From Flavobacterium limnophilum (GTDB taxonomy: Bacteria; Bacteroidota; Bacteroidia; Flavobacteriales; Flavobacteriaceae), in the NCBI RefSeq assembly GCF_027111315.2, contig NZ_CP114289.2:1984001-2048000 (forward strand): DNA of 64,000 nt. Reading direction: 5' to 3'. Position numbers and translations under genes: made by a program. Positions within the stretch are counted from its first letter, which is position 1. Each line of letters begins with the position of its first letter. Below the pieces are notes generated by a model. That model did not search any database. It had not been told where the DNA came from and was given only the letters and a program-made list of their open reading frames with translations. Below, piece by piece: positions 1 to 8,563 of this stretch.

Positions 1-2483
1 TCATCATTCGTGGCCAATTCAATAGGGTAATATTCTCCTTCAATTCCACCCACTATGGTTTTCATGTCTTGAGAATTTTCTGCCCTAATAAAATCACTGA
101 CATGAAATACGGCACTATCATTCGATTGTACGGTAGTTTCACTTAAAATCGCCTCAATGGATTTAGTTTCTCCTCCTAAAATGACGGGTACAAAACTTTG
201 ATTGTCAACAATCGATAGTATTTGGCGTTCATTAAAAGCACTTTTTAGGGCATCAAAAACGGCGTTGGAAGTCACGCCATACGTCATCATTTTTTCTTGG
301 TTGGCAACTAAATTGATGTGCTCTTGCCAGGCTATGGGTTTTAATTTTATATCGCCCACATTGCGTTGCACCTGATTCCAAACTTTTTTCAAATGTTCAT
401 TTTGCGCACTTCCTAAATTTTCCACGTTCCGCAATCGAGCGACCAATTGAGCTTGTTCATCAGAGAAAATCATGTTGAACACATTGTCAACTTCGCCATA
501 GGAAACAATTGCTTCCGTATAATGTTTACGAATAAACAAGGCGATGTTTTTTTGAATTTTCTCCAGTTTTTCTGGCGAATCACAACTAATATAAATGGCA
601 CTTTCCGAAGCCAAAGACTCCGATTCTTTGTCCAATATAAATTGCTGGGTTCCCACTAGGGCGGTATAATTCAATAAATCTTTTTTGACAGGTTTTAAAA
701 GTCCCAATACCCTACTTTTGTTTTCTTCTACGTTGATTTGCTTGTTCCAATCAATCTTCAACAACGTTTCGGTTTTGGTCAAATAGGGCATTTGTGTTTT
801 GGGAAGGATTTGAAACAAACCTAAACCTACCAGCAGCAAAAGGATACAAATTCCCCAAGAAAGCCCTTGATTTCTCATTACAAAACGAAATCCTTTTTCA
901 TACAATTCAGCATAGTCCAAAGTATTCGTTTTCTCAAGGAAACGATCTATTTTATTCTTTTTTCCGGTATCTTTCAGATGAAAAAGGCGATACAACAATG
1001 GAACCAAAGTAACCGAAACCAACAAGGAAACGAACAAGCCAATAGTAATTGCCATCGCTTGATCATAAAACAAAGCACCCGAAATACCACTTAAAAAAGA
1101 TAAAGGCAGAAATACGGAACAGGTAGTCAATACCGAAGAAAACAAAGGTTTTACCACTTCATTTGCACCTTTGACACAAGCAGTGGTCAGGCTGTGTTTT
1201 TGTTCTCGGTATTGAATAATGTTTTCTATAACAATAATGGAATTGTCAATCATAAGACCTATTCCCAAGATTAAACCCGAAAGTGAAATGATATTGATGG
1301 AAATGCCAAAAACATAAAAAAACATCAAACTGACAATAAGCGAAACTGGAATGGAAACCCCTATTAGCAATGGCGACTTGACGTCTTTTAAAAACAAGAA
1401 CATAATGCTGAATGCCAGCAATATTCCCCACACTAGATCTTGTTTTACGTTGCTGATGGCAACATCCAGTAATTTAGTTTGATCACGGGTTATGGAGAAA
1501 TCTATGTTGGGATAATCCCTGTTCATCTGGTTGACAAGTTTATTCAAGGATGTTTTTAGATTTTCCATTCTGGCACCACTTTGCTGAATGATGGCCATGG
1601 TAACAGCTTCTTTATCATCAGACAAAACCAATCCCGTTCTTGTTTGTGGATGCTCTATTACTTGGGCAAGTTCTTTTAATTGGTATAGCCTGTCGTTTTT
1701 CTTGATATAAATGTTTTCTATTTCACGAATAGTATACAAGTTGGATCCCAATCGCACATTATATTGATACTGGCTGTCTTTAATCAATAAACTGCCTACT
1801 TCAATATCGTAAGTTTTTATAGCTGCTTCCAACTCATTCAAACTAATACCCAGACCATTTAGTTTTTCCATTTCTGGAACAATCAGAATCTCTGGGGATA
1901 CCAATCCGCTTACATCCACCATGGCCACTTCATCGACTTGCTCAATGCGTTTGCGGACTACTTGATTGGCAAAGCGGCTAAAGTCGACAAACTCCTGAGA
2001 TATAGCATTCAACCCATCATTTGAAACAAGATTTTTGTTTTCACCCTTGTCTTTTAAAGTTAGGCTTAAATAAAAAACGGGGATATCCGTGACATTGGCT
2101 TTTATTACTTTGGGTCGTTTTATAGTTCTGGGCAAGCTTCCCATAGCTCGGTCAATTTTTTCATTGACTTCAATAAAGGAATAATCGATTTTGGTACCTT
2201 GTTCAAAACTCAATCGTATCAACCCACTGCCGTTGCTGGACTCACTTTTAATATCTTTCAGATGGCTTACTTGCATTAAGGTGGATCGTATATTTTTTAC
2301 GATGGCATCTTCAACTTGTCTTGCCGACATGTTCTCTGCCTCAATTTGCACCGTGATTTCCGGAATGTCAATATCGGGCATCAGGGATACGGGAATAAAA
2401 CCGAAGGCATAGAGTCCCAAAATAAGCAGGCAAAGGGTAGTCATTAAAACCGCTATGGGTTTATGTATCAAAAATTTTATCAT
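1..2483 (-). CDS. RND efflux permease, HAE1/AcrB-like (C-terminus beyond window)
   Basis: Inner-membrane pump subunit of a tripartite RND exporter, driven by proton antiport. The frame opens at an ATG at 2483 and stays open to base 1, giving about 827 residues of a family usually 1,000-1,050 long, so roughly the last fifth is missing. The start (MIKFLIHKPIAVLMTTL) is the classic first RND transmembrane helix. It is followed by a porter domain beginning MPDIDIPEITVQ, then a helix bundle with a GLMIDNSIIVIEN segment like helix 4 of the family. The gene lies 24 bp after the adaptor gene, so the two form an operon. The outer-membrane TolC-like partner is not in the window. No heavy-metal (CzcA/CusA) signature was noticed, so HAE1 (drug or lipophile type) is preferred. 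The substrate cannot be read from the sequence, but its position after a peptide cassette is notable. Confidence 0.93.
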   Translation of the reverse strand, partial: MIKFLIHKPIAVLMTTLCLLILGLYAFGFIPVSLMPDIDIPEITVQIEAENMSARQVEDAIVKNIRSTLMQVSHLKDIKSESSNGSGLIRLSFEQGTKIDYSFIEVNEKIDRAMGSLPRTIKRPKVIKANVTDIPVFYLSLTLKDKGENKNLVSNDGLNAISQEFVDFSRFANQVVRKRIEQVDEVAMVDVSGLVSPEILIVPEMEKLNGLGISLNELEAAIKTYDIEVGSLLIKDSQYQYNVRLGSNLYTIREIENIYIKKNDRLYQLKELAQVIEHPQTRTGLVLSDDKEAVTMAIIQQSGARMENLKTSLNKLVNQMNRDYPNIDFSITRDQTKLLDVAISNVKQDLVWGILLAFSIMFLFLKDVKSPLLIGVSIPVSLIVSLMFFYVFGISINIISLSGLILGIGLMIDNSIIVIENIIQYREQKHSLTTACVKGANEVVKPLFSSVLTTCSVFLPLSFLSGISGALFYDQAMAITIGLFVSLLVSVTLVPLLYRLFHLKDTGKKNKIDRFLEKTNTLDYAELYEKGFRFVMRNQGLSWGICILLLLVGLGLFQILPKTQMPYLTKTETLLKIDWNKQINVEENKSRVLGLLKPVKKDLLNYTALVGTQQFILDKESESLASESAIYISCDSPEKLEKIQKNIALFIRKHYTEAIVSYGEVDNVFNMIFSDEQAQLVARLRNVENLGSAQNEHLKKVWNQVQRNVGDIKLKPIAWQEHINLVANQEKMMTYGVTSNAVFDALKSAFNERQILSIVDNQSFVPVILGGETKSIEAILSETTVQSNDSAVFHVSDFIRAENSQDMKTIVGGIEGEYYPIELATND

Positions 2484-2507
2484 AGAGAGGGCGTTAACTG
2501 ATGCAAT

Positions 2508-3611
2508 TTATTTTTGAGCCTTTTGGATAACTTCGCTATCATGTGCCAAATTCAAATTTCCAGAAACAATAACGATATCCCCCGGTGTTAAAGTAGCACT
2601 GTTTTTGTCGGGATTTGCAATCACAGCGTATGAACTGCTATTCTCCATAGTGGTTTGTATATACGTCCAATAGGCTTTTCCAGCAATAACTTTAAACAAT
2701 ACTTCTTGATTGTCTCTTAAAACCACTGCCGATTTAGGCACGACCAATTGTCCTTTTACCTCTTTTTCGATTCGCACTTTTACATTCATCCCTTCTGTAA
2801 GTTTTCCGTCATTTTTTACAATGGCTTTTACCAGTATGGTTCCGTTTTTTTCAATCAATGGATTGATGGAGGAAATATGCCCATTATATGTTTTACCCAA
2901 AGCAAAAGGGACTATTTTCACACTGTTGTTTAATGCAATATCACCCATTTCTGACTCTATCAAGTAAAATTCAACTTCAAATACCCCATCATCAATTAGG
3001 GTCATAAAACTTTTTCCTGCATTTACATTCTCATAAACCCTACTTTCTATATTGGCTACTTTGCCACTAAATGGAGCTATCAGCTTGGTCGATTTCAGCT
3101 CATATTGAGCCGTTTTCAATTCTAGTAATGCCACATCATAACCCGATCTACTGGCTACCATATCATAAACATCCCTGGCAATGCTGTCTCTCTTGGTAGT
3201 AAAAATACCCCGACCTACCAACATGTCCTCAAACTGGAATTTGGCTTTTTTCAAATCAATTTCAGCTCTGGCTAGTCTTTGTTGGTATTTGAATGGGTTT
3301 AAGCTTGCCAATACCTGTCCTTTACGAACAAAATCCCCGTTTTTCACGTACAGATGCTCCAGTTTGTCACTAACCTCAAATTGCACGCTGTTTTTTTGGG
3401 CAGCAATAATTTTACCGTTGCTGACCAACTCTTTTTGGAAAGATTCGTTTTTCAGCACCATCGTTTCCACTTCGTTTTTTTCGGCTACATAGGTCTTTTT
3501 TTCGATAGCAGTTTCATCTGCTGCCTTCGATTTGGTACAACTTTGAAAGGTAAAGACCATAATTAAAAGTGTGACAATACAGTAACTTTGGAAGGTTTCA
3601 TTTTTGCTCAT
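2508..3611 (-). CDS. RND periplasmic adaptor subunit (MFP/HlyD-like lipoprotein)
   Basis: Periplasmic adaptor linking the RND permease to an outer-membrane channel. The 367-residue product has an SPII signal with lipobox FQSC near residue 25, so it is a lipoprotein. A biotinyl-lipoyl-like half (LYVKNGDFVRKGQVLASL) follows. Next comes a short alpha hairpin, the second lipoyl half (LIAPFSGKVANIES), and beta-barrel and membrane-proximal domains (VPKSAVVLRDNQEVLFKV). The short hairpin is typical of the RND rather than the ABC adaptor subgroup. It starts only 13 bp after the upstream DUF1573 gene and ends 24 bp before the permease, consistent with one transcript shared with the peptide cassette upstream. 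Confidence 0.92.
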   Translation of the reverse strand: MSKNETFQSYCIVTLLIMVFTFQSCTKSKAADETAIEKKTYVAEKNEVETMVLKNESFQKELVSNGKIIAAQKNSVQFEVSDKLEHLYVKNGDFVRKGQVLASLNPFKYQQRLARAEIDLKKAKFQFEDMLVGRGIFTTKRDSIARDVYDMVASRSGYDVALLELKTAQYELKSTKLIAPFSGKVANIESRVYENVNAGKSFMTLIDDGVFEVEFYLIESEMGDIALNNSVKIVPFALGKTYNGHISSINPLIEKNGTILVKAIVKNDGKLTEGMNVKVRIEKEVKGQLVVPKSAVVLRDNQEVLFKVIAGKAYWTYIQTTMENSSSYAVIANPDKNSATLTPGDIVIVSGNLNLAHDSEVIQKAQK

Positions 3612-3624
3612 TTGTACAGTCTTT

Positions 3625-4107
3625 TCAGTTAATTTTATTGGGGTAGATTTTTTTTTCTTCTTTTATAAGATAAGGGACTTCTCCTTTGATAGTTAATACT
3701 TGTGGCGAATTTTTACCATTGTAAAACACCGTTATCGTTTTATTAAAACGACCTGGATATTTGGCATCATAAACGATCTTAATTTCTCCGTTTTCGTTTG
3801 GCTCAATGATGTCCTTAGGCCATTCTGGTACCGTACAGCCACAGCTTGTGTTTACTTCTTTGATTAATAAAGGACTTTCACCAGTGTTTGAGAATTTGAA
3901 TAATACTGTTACACTTTTCCCTTCTGGTATCATCCCGAAATTATGCTCTTTTTGTTTGAAAATCATATTAGCCATTTCGCAGTCATCAATATTTTCATCG
4001 GTCCTAATTTTAAAAAAACAAGTAAAAACAAGAAGCAAAAAAATAAATATATAAAGCAAATTTTGCCATTGTATTAGTGTATTTACTTTTGTAAGTAATT
4101 TATTCAT
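3625..4107 (-). CDS. DUF1573 domain membrane-anchored protein
   Basis: 160-residue protein with an N-terminal transmembrane segment (about residues 17-35) and one DUF1573 domain. The domain shows the usual features: HNFGMIPEGKSVTVLFKFSN, then SCGCTVPEWP, then an immunoglobulin-like strand pattern ending in LTIKGEVP. DUF1573 domains are extracytoplasmic immunoglobulin-like modules of unknown role, common in Bacteroidota. The conserved SCGC cysteines may be redox partners of the neighbouring CGDC protein (inference). It sits 72 bp after the thioredoxin-like gene, separated by a hairpin, and 13 bp before the RND adaptor, so it bridges the peptide cassette and the efflux genes. Confidence 0.85.
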   Translation of the reverse strand: MNKLLTKVNTLIQWQNLLYIFIFLLLVFTCFFKIRTDENIDDCEMANMIFKQKEHNFGMIPEGKSVTVLFKFSNTGESPLLIKEVNTSCGCTVPEWPKDIIEPNENGEIKIVYDAKYPGRFNKTITVFYNGKNSPQVLTIKGEVPYLIKEEKKIYPNKIN

Positions 4108-4142
4108 TTACACCTTAATTTTCTATATTAATTGACAAATAC

Positions 4143-4161
4143 CTCGAGGCAAAGCCTCGAG
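4143..4161 (-). promoter_or_regulatory. 8-bp stem hairpin between Trx-like and DUF1573 genes
   Basis: CTCGAGGC (4143-4150) and GCCTCGAG (4154-4161) form a perfect 8-bp GC-rich stem with a 3-nt loop. In the direction of transcription it is followed by a mixed AT sequence rather than a clean U-run. It is therefore more likely an mRNA-stability or processing element, or a partial terminator, than a strong terminator. Confidence 0.5.
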
Positions 4162-4179
4162 TATTCATTAAGATTAAAT

Positions 4180-4815
4180 TTATTTTTCAAAATAATTTTT
4201 GAAACTATATTTCAAATAATATTCAGAGAGTCTTGGTTCTTCTCTCATTGGTATGAATACATTACTGATAGTTAATTTTGGATCGATATGAAAATAATAT
4301 GGGATATTATTCTCCTCCATTGGAATACCAAGTTTGTTGCTAGGTAACATATATACTGTTACCTTATCCAATCCTAATTTTTGTAAATTTTTATAATCTA
4401 TAATTAGCCTACGTAAATTTTCATAATGGGTAATAATTATTATTTTTTCTGAAAATGGCTTGGCATATTTTTCTAAATTCTCAATTTCAGCATCTATACA
4501 ATCACCGCAATTAAGTACTGAATATCTTAATACAAGACTATTGGTTTTAAAAATATCTTTTGCAAAAACGGAGTCTCCCTCTATACTTATTAGCTTCAGA
4601 TTGGGCTCTAGTTTTAGATTTTCATTTTTTTTTGAAGCAATCAAATTATTTTGATACATCCTTTCGTTATCTTTTTGTAATTCTTTTTGTAAGGATGATT
4701 CTTTTTTTTGTGTTGTTTTTGCCAATTCTAATGCTTCATTGCAATTTTTATATTTGTAAAGACAGAAAATGTTTAACACTAATAATACGGTTATAGTAAT
4801 TGTTTTTTTATTCAT
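4180..4815 (-). CDS. Membrane-anchored thioredoxin-like protein (CGDC motif)
   Basis: 211-residue protein with an N-terminal transmembrane anchor (residues 5-22), a lysine/glutamine-rich coiled segment (about 30-65) and a thioredoxin-like fold. The strand LVLRYSVLNCGDCIDAEIEN carries the CxxC-type CGDC motif, and a later strand (EKIIIITHYEN) also fits the fold. The region NIPYYFHIDPKLTISNVFIP resembles the cis-proline/PxxFxID end of AhpC/TSA-type redoxins. It probably acts in the periplasm. It starts 4 bp after the beta-propeller stop codon and so is co-transcribed and probably translationally coupled. Sequence is visibly AT-richer than the RND genes. A role in reducing or forming disulfides of the seven-cysteine peptide two genes upstream is inferred, not shown. 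Confidence 0.7.
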   Translation of the reverse strand: MNKKTITITVLLVLNIFCLYKYKNCNEALELAKTTQKKESSLQKELQKDNERMYQNNLIASKKNENLKLEPNLKLISIEGDSVFAKDIFKTNSLVLRYSVLNCGDCIDAEIENLEKYAKPFSEKIIIITHYENLRRLIIDYKNLQKLGLDKVTVYMLPSNKLGIPMEENNIPYYFHIDPKLTISNVFIPMREEPRLSEYYLKYSFKNYFEK

Positions 4816-4819
4816 GATA

Positions 4820-6004
4820 TTATTTGTTCAGAGTTACAACCATCAGCATTGGATTATCAGTAATTTGGGAGTTTTCTATAATTTTGATTTGATTATTGTC
4901 TTTTTTGTCGTTAGAATCCATTTTTGCGACGAAATTTTTTAATTCATAACCATAAACCAATTTATACATCTTATTATCAGAAAAAATGGCTTCTGGCCAA
5001 AATGGACTCAAATAATCTAAATCATTTTCTAGCATAACTATAAATTTACGATCTCCTTTTTGATTATATACACGTTTTATGATAGCAGTTTTTTTATCAT
5101 AAATAAATCTAGTTACTCTTTTTGCATGAGTAATAGAACAGAATATGTATCTTTCACTCTCTAAATAACCTTGTATTTCTGTTTTTTTCATCCTTTCCTC
5201 GAAAGAAATAGTCTCTTTATCAGTATATCTTTCAATTGGAAATTTTTCTCCTCCGATGTTCAATACGTATCTTGGAGATGCTTCAAAATCTTTATTAATA
5301 TTCCAAATTGTATCTAATTCGTTGTCAAAACCTTTTTCCCATAATATCATTTTATCATTCAACTTAAAAATAGAGGTTTTTAAATCATATTGATTAAAAA
5401 ACGGAATAGTTTTCTCTCTATTTTTTTCTAGCAATTCAGTTTTTAATTCACCTTTAGTAGAAAATACACTTAAGCTATTTGAATTTGATTGACTTCTGAA
5501 ATAATGACTATTATAAAATAAAAAATTGTTGCTAAATTCATAAACTTTTTCTACCTCATTTGATACTTTAAAACTATCAACAAATTTGCCTTTTGGAGAG
5601 AACAAGAGCACTTTGTTATCACCTAATGTTGAAAAAATTGCAATTGAATTTTCTTTTTCGTTAAAACTAAAGTCAGCAATTTCAATATATTCATTGGGAC
5701 CTCTTCCCTCATGATCTAAAATACTGATAAATTTACCTTTTTTATCAAAAACAAATAATCTTTTAGTGTTGTCTAGGATTATGATGTAGTTTTTAAACAC
5801 TTTCATATCCTTTATATCACCTACCATACTTTCATTGGTCGTTTCTAGGGGTATATAATCTATATGATTACAAATTTCGCTAATTGCTACCTCATCTTTA
5901 TTATTGTAAGCATCATTAAAATCAATTGTTGTTACCTTGGAAACATTTTCTGTAACTTGGCAACCATAAAATGCAATACTAGCTATAAATAAATATTTTT
6001 TCAT
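4820..6004 (-). CDS. 6-bladed beta-propeller lipoprotein (DUF5128/TolB-like)
   Basis: 394-residue lipoprotein; the signal ends in lipobox AFYGC at about residue 15. The body has the hallmark start of the Bacteroidota 6-bladed propeller family: IDYIPLETTNESMVGDI, then LFVFDKKGKF, then a GRGPNEYIEI loop. Repeating four-stranded blades follow (for example ILWEKGFDNELDTIWNI), with a C-terminal VVTLNK. Family members are extracytoplasmic, of unknown biochemical role, and often sit beside small NVEALA-type peptides and redoxin-like proteins, as here. It lies 71 bp after the peptide gene, across a strong hairpin, and 4 bp before the thioredoxin-like gene. Confidence 0.8.
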   Translation of the reverse strand: MKKYLFIASIAFYGCQVTENVSKVTTIDFNDAYNNKDEVAISEICNHIDYIPLETTNESMVGDIKDMKVFKNYIIILDNTKRLFVFDKKGKFISILDHEGRGPNEYIEIADFSFNEKENSIAIFSTLGDNKVLLFSPKGKFVDSFKVSNEVEKVYEFSNNFLFYNSHYFRSQSNSNSLSVFSTKGELKTELLEKNREKTIPFFNQYDLKTSIFKLNDKMILWEKGFDNELDTIWNINKDFEASPRYVLNIGGEKFPIERYTDKETISFEERMKKTEIQGYLESERYIFCSITHAKRVTRFIYDKKTAIIKRVYNQKGDRKFIVMLENDLDYLSPFWPEAIFSDNKMYKLVYGYELKNFVAKMDSNDKKDNNQIKIIENSQITDNPMLMVVTLNK

Positions 6005-6030
6005 AAATGTTTGAATTGGATTAAATAAAT

Positions 6031-6066
6031 CAAATTAGTACAGATAGTAAAATCTGTACTAATTTG
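6031..6066 (-). terminator. 15-bp hairpin downstream of the NVEALA-like peptide gene
   Basis: Perfect inverted repeat CAAATTAGTACAGAT (6031-6045) and ATCTGTACTAATTTG (6052-6066) with a 6-nt loop, about 10 nt after the peptide stop codon. In the transcribed strand it is followed by an AT-rich stretch without a long U-run. It is best read as an attenuator or 3' stabiliser that lets the peptide be made in excess of the downstream genes. Confidence 0.65.
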
Positions 6067-6075
6067 AAAAGAATG

Positions 6076-6405
6076 TTATTTACATAGTACAGGTGTACAT
6101 TCACTACTCATGTTAAGTGGTGCAATTGGATTATCTTTCGATAAACAATCTCGTGATTCGCCACACACACGGTCTCCATCACAACAATCACTTCCACTTG
6201 CTGCTAGATAATATAAAATATTATTCCCACGTACCGTAGTTCCAGCTTTTTCGCAAGGTTCTTCTGAATTCTGTGCATTTGCTGTATTCAACGTGATCAA
6301 ACTCGCCAAACTCGCATCCGAGCTAGAACCATTAACATTATTGGTACTAAAAAACATCGTTGCAGCAATCACGGCAACACCTAAAATCCCTAATATTTTT
6401 TTCAT
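6076..6405 (-). CDS. NVEALA-like small cysteine-rich exported peptide
   Basis: 109-residue protein starting with an N-terminal hydrophobic export signal (MKKILGILGVAVIAATMFF). A short linker and the segment SLASLITLNTANAQ follow, occupying the place and spacing of the NVEALA motif of that Bacteroidota peptide family. The rest is a hydrophilic tail with seven cysteines (EEPC, SDCC, RVC, RDC, SEC, VLC). Cleavage after ANA/AQ would release a Cys-rich peptide of about 62 residues. Family members are small, exported and of unknown function. It is flanked upstream by a 228-bp gap, where its own promoter would fit, and downstream by a 15-bp hairpin. The odd cysteine number implies at least one free thiol or an intermolecular disulfide. 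The assignment rests on architecture and context; the motif here is LNTANA rather than NVEALA. Confidence 0.72.
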   Translation of the reverse strand: MKKILGILGVAVIAATMFFSTNNVNGSSSDASLASLITLNTANAQNSEEPCEKAGTTVRGNNILYYLAASGSDCCDGDRVCGESRDCLSKDNPIAPLNMSSECTPVLCK

Positions 6406-6633
6406 TTTGTAAAATTTTAATTGTTATTATGGGCTATAAACCCTTTTGTATTTATTTGTTTTTGCAAAGTGGTATAGGAATGTTACTTTTGCTGCGCACT
6501 ACAAAAAGCATTATCTCAATGCCATTGCACGAAATTATAAAGTTGTTTTTTCGTTTATAAAATCTTCCTCTGGGTGGTGGTTTATGTCATAGGCTACTTT
6601 TTTAAGGTTAAATAGTGTGAGAGTTATTTATTT

Positions 6634-8532
6634 TTAAAACCCCGGAGGATTTTTATATTTTGTTAGTATTTTTTTCATCTCCAACAGTATTTCTTCAATA
6701 GCAGTAGAGGGAACTTTTATTTTTTTGTTGAGTATTTCTTTTGCTAGGGTTATAGCCTTTTCTTTTTGCTTGGAGTCATCATACAACTTTGCCAATAAAT
6801 AGGGTCCGTAAAACTTGCCGGGTGTCATATTTATGGCCTGTTTGTAGCAGGCTTCTGCCTTGTTATATTGTTTTATGGCTTTGTAACTATCACCCAAGGC
6901 AGTTGCGATTACAGTATTGTTTTGATAGACTTGGGCTTGTTCCAATAGAACAATGGCTTTATGGGGATTACCAGCCATACTGAGGGTCTTGCCATAATTC
7001 ATCAAGAAATCCCCATCTTTTTTTAAAATAGGATAGGCTAATTCAAATTCTTGAATTGCACCATTGTAATCTCCGTATTGATGACTGTTTAGGGCATTGT
7101 TCCAAGTAATAAAGGCTTGACTTAATTTTTTTGTATAAGAAAAGGTATTGTTCATAGTTAAGAAAGCTATTAGTACAAAACTCACTTTATAGAACAATAG
7201 TTGTTTTGTGTTTTCTGTAATTTTAAGTTGAAAAGTTGCCATACTGTAATTGGAAAGTATTGCCAAGAGGAATATCACAACCAGTTTTATAGGCAAAATT
7301 TGCATTGGATAAGAAAAGCAAGCAAAAACGCCTATGGTAAAAAGTCCCGTTTTAGTAATAAAAGTAGTTTCGGACTCTGTTGTTAGTTTTGTTTGTAACA
7401 AGAAAAAGAGAACAATTAGTAACATTAAAAAACCTAATAATCCATTTTCTGCCACAAATTGCAATCCCTCATTAAAAGCATAATAAACATTATCTGCAAC
7501 CAACACTTCAGCAGTTTCTCCGTTTTTAGCAAAATAATCAGCTTGATAATTCATGTAGTTGGCTTTGAATCGATCAAAACCAACTCCAAAAAGAGGATTG
7601 TCTGAAATCATTTCAGAAGTTACTTTCCAAATAAAGGCACGTCCATCCGAAGAAGCTTTTTTATAGTGATACAAACTAAAAAGACCTGCACTTACAATCC
7701 CAATTGCGAGAACAATTAGGGCTGTTTTTTGGAATTTGGCTGTAACTTGTTTTAACCCATTTCTTAAAAAACGGTATCTTAACTCTACTAGGATTGCACT
7801 ACTTACTATTAATGCTATCCAAGAAGCTCTGGATTGTAAAGCAGGAAGTACTATGGTGATACTAATAATGCCCAGTAAAGGAATGTACTCAAAAATATAT
7901 TTTATAATTATATTTAAAATAAAAGAGCTACTTTTTTTATTTGATTCTACTTGAGCAGTTATGCTGTCTTTAAACAAATACATTCCTAAAGCTACAGACC
8001 AAACACTAACCAAAAAACCTGCATAAGGTCCTGGATTAAAAAAACTCCCCGTCATTTTAAATCCCGAATGGTTAGAGGTGTAATAGCCTAATAATTGAAG
8101 ATTACCATACACAGCCTGAATAATTCCAGAAACAACTATAGCCAATAGCAACCAAGGGTAATTTTTCAGCCCAATATTTCGTAAAACCACATACAAAAAA
8201 CTTAATCCCAATAGTTCTATATAGCGAATTGAAAAACCATAATGAGATTGAATACAATAACGATTCAGTGTAATGTAAAGTACGAGTACCAATAGCGCAA
8301 TGTCTATTTTAGAAAAAGAAAAGGATATTGATTTTGTAAAAACAAGCGTAAAACTATATAATCCCAAAAGGATTAAATTGCCATAAAGGAAGTAAATCAA
8401 TTTAGTGGTAATGGTTGGCAATACATATTCTGGGCTGTTTACTTGTGGTAAAACCAAGAACAGTAGTGCTGTAAAAACAACAAGAAATATTCTTGAAAGA
8501 TGAAAAGGCGTTGCTGTTTTTAATTTAGTCAT
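6634..8532 (-). CDS. O-antigen ligase/polymerase-like membrane protein with C-terminal TPRs
   Basis: 632-residue protein. The open frame continues upstream to a GTG at 8619, but the ATG at 8532 is preferred because it lies 31 bp after the upstream stop and opens with MTKLKTATPFHLSRIF just before the first membrane helix. About 11-12 transmembrane segments occupy residues 15-440. They include the Wzy_C (O-antigen ligase) core with a large periplasmic loop (KKASSDGRAFIWKVTSEMI, NPLFGVGFDRFKANYM). Residues about 470-630 form TPRs (GDYNGAIQEFELAYPILK, ALGDSYKAIKQYNKAEACY). The Wzy/WaaL superfamily transfers lipid-linked glycans, but TPR-fused Bacteroidota members also occur outside polysaccharide clusters, as here where no glycosyltransferase is nearby. 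The acceptor may be a protein or peptide (inference). Confidence 0.82.
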   Translation of the reverse strand: MTKLKTATPFHLSRIFLVVFTALLFLVLPQVNSPEYVLPTITTKLIYFLYGNLILLGLYSFTLVFTKSISFSFSKIDIALLVLVLYITLNRYCIQSHYGFSIRYIELLGLSFLYVVLRNIGLKNYPWLLLAIVVSGIIQAVYGNLQLLGYYTSNHSGFKMTGSFFNPGPYAGFLVSVWSVALGMYLFKDSITAQVESNKKSSSFILNIIIKYIFEYIPLLGIISITIVLPALQSRASWIALIVSSAILVELRYRFLRNGLKQVTAKFQKTALIVLAIGIVSAGLFSLYHYKKASSDGRAFIWKVTSEMISDNPLFGVGFDRFKANYMNYQADYFAKNGETAEVLVADNVYYAFNEGLQFVAENGLLGFLMLLIVLFFLLQTKLTTESETTFITKTGLFTIGVFACFSYPMQILPIKLVVIFLLAILSNYSMATFQLKITENTKQLLFYKVSFVLIAFLTMNNTFSYTKKLSQAFITWNNALNSHQYGDYNGAIQEFELAYPILKKDGDFLMNYGKTLSMAGNPHKAIVLLEQAQVYQNNTVIATALGDSYKAIKQYNKAEACYKQAINMTPGKFYGPYLLAKLYDDSKQKEKAITLAKEILNKKIKVPSTAIEEILLEMKKILTKYKNPPGF

Positions 8533-8563
8533 TTTATATTCTTTTAGAATATTATGCAATTTT

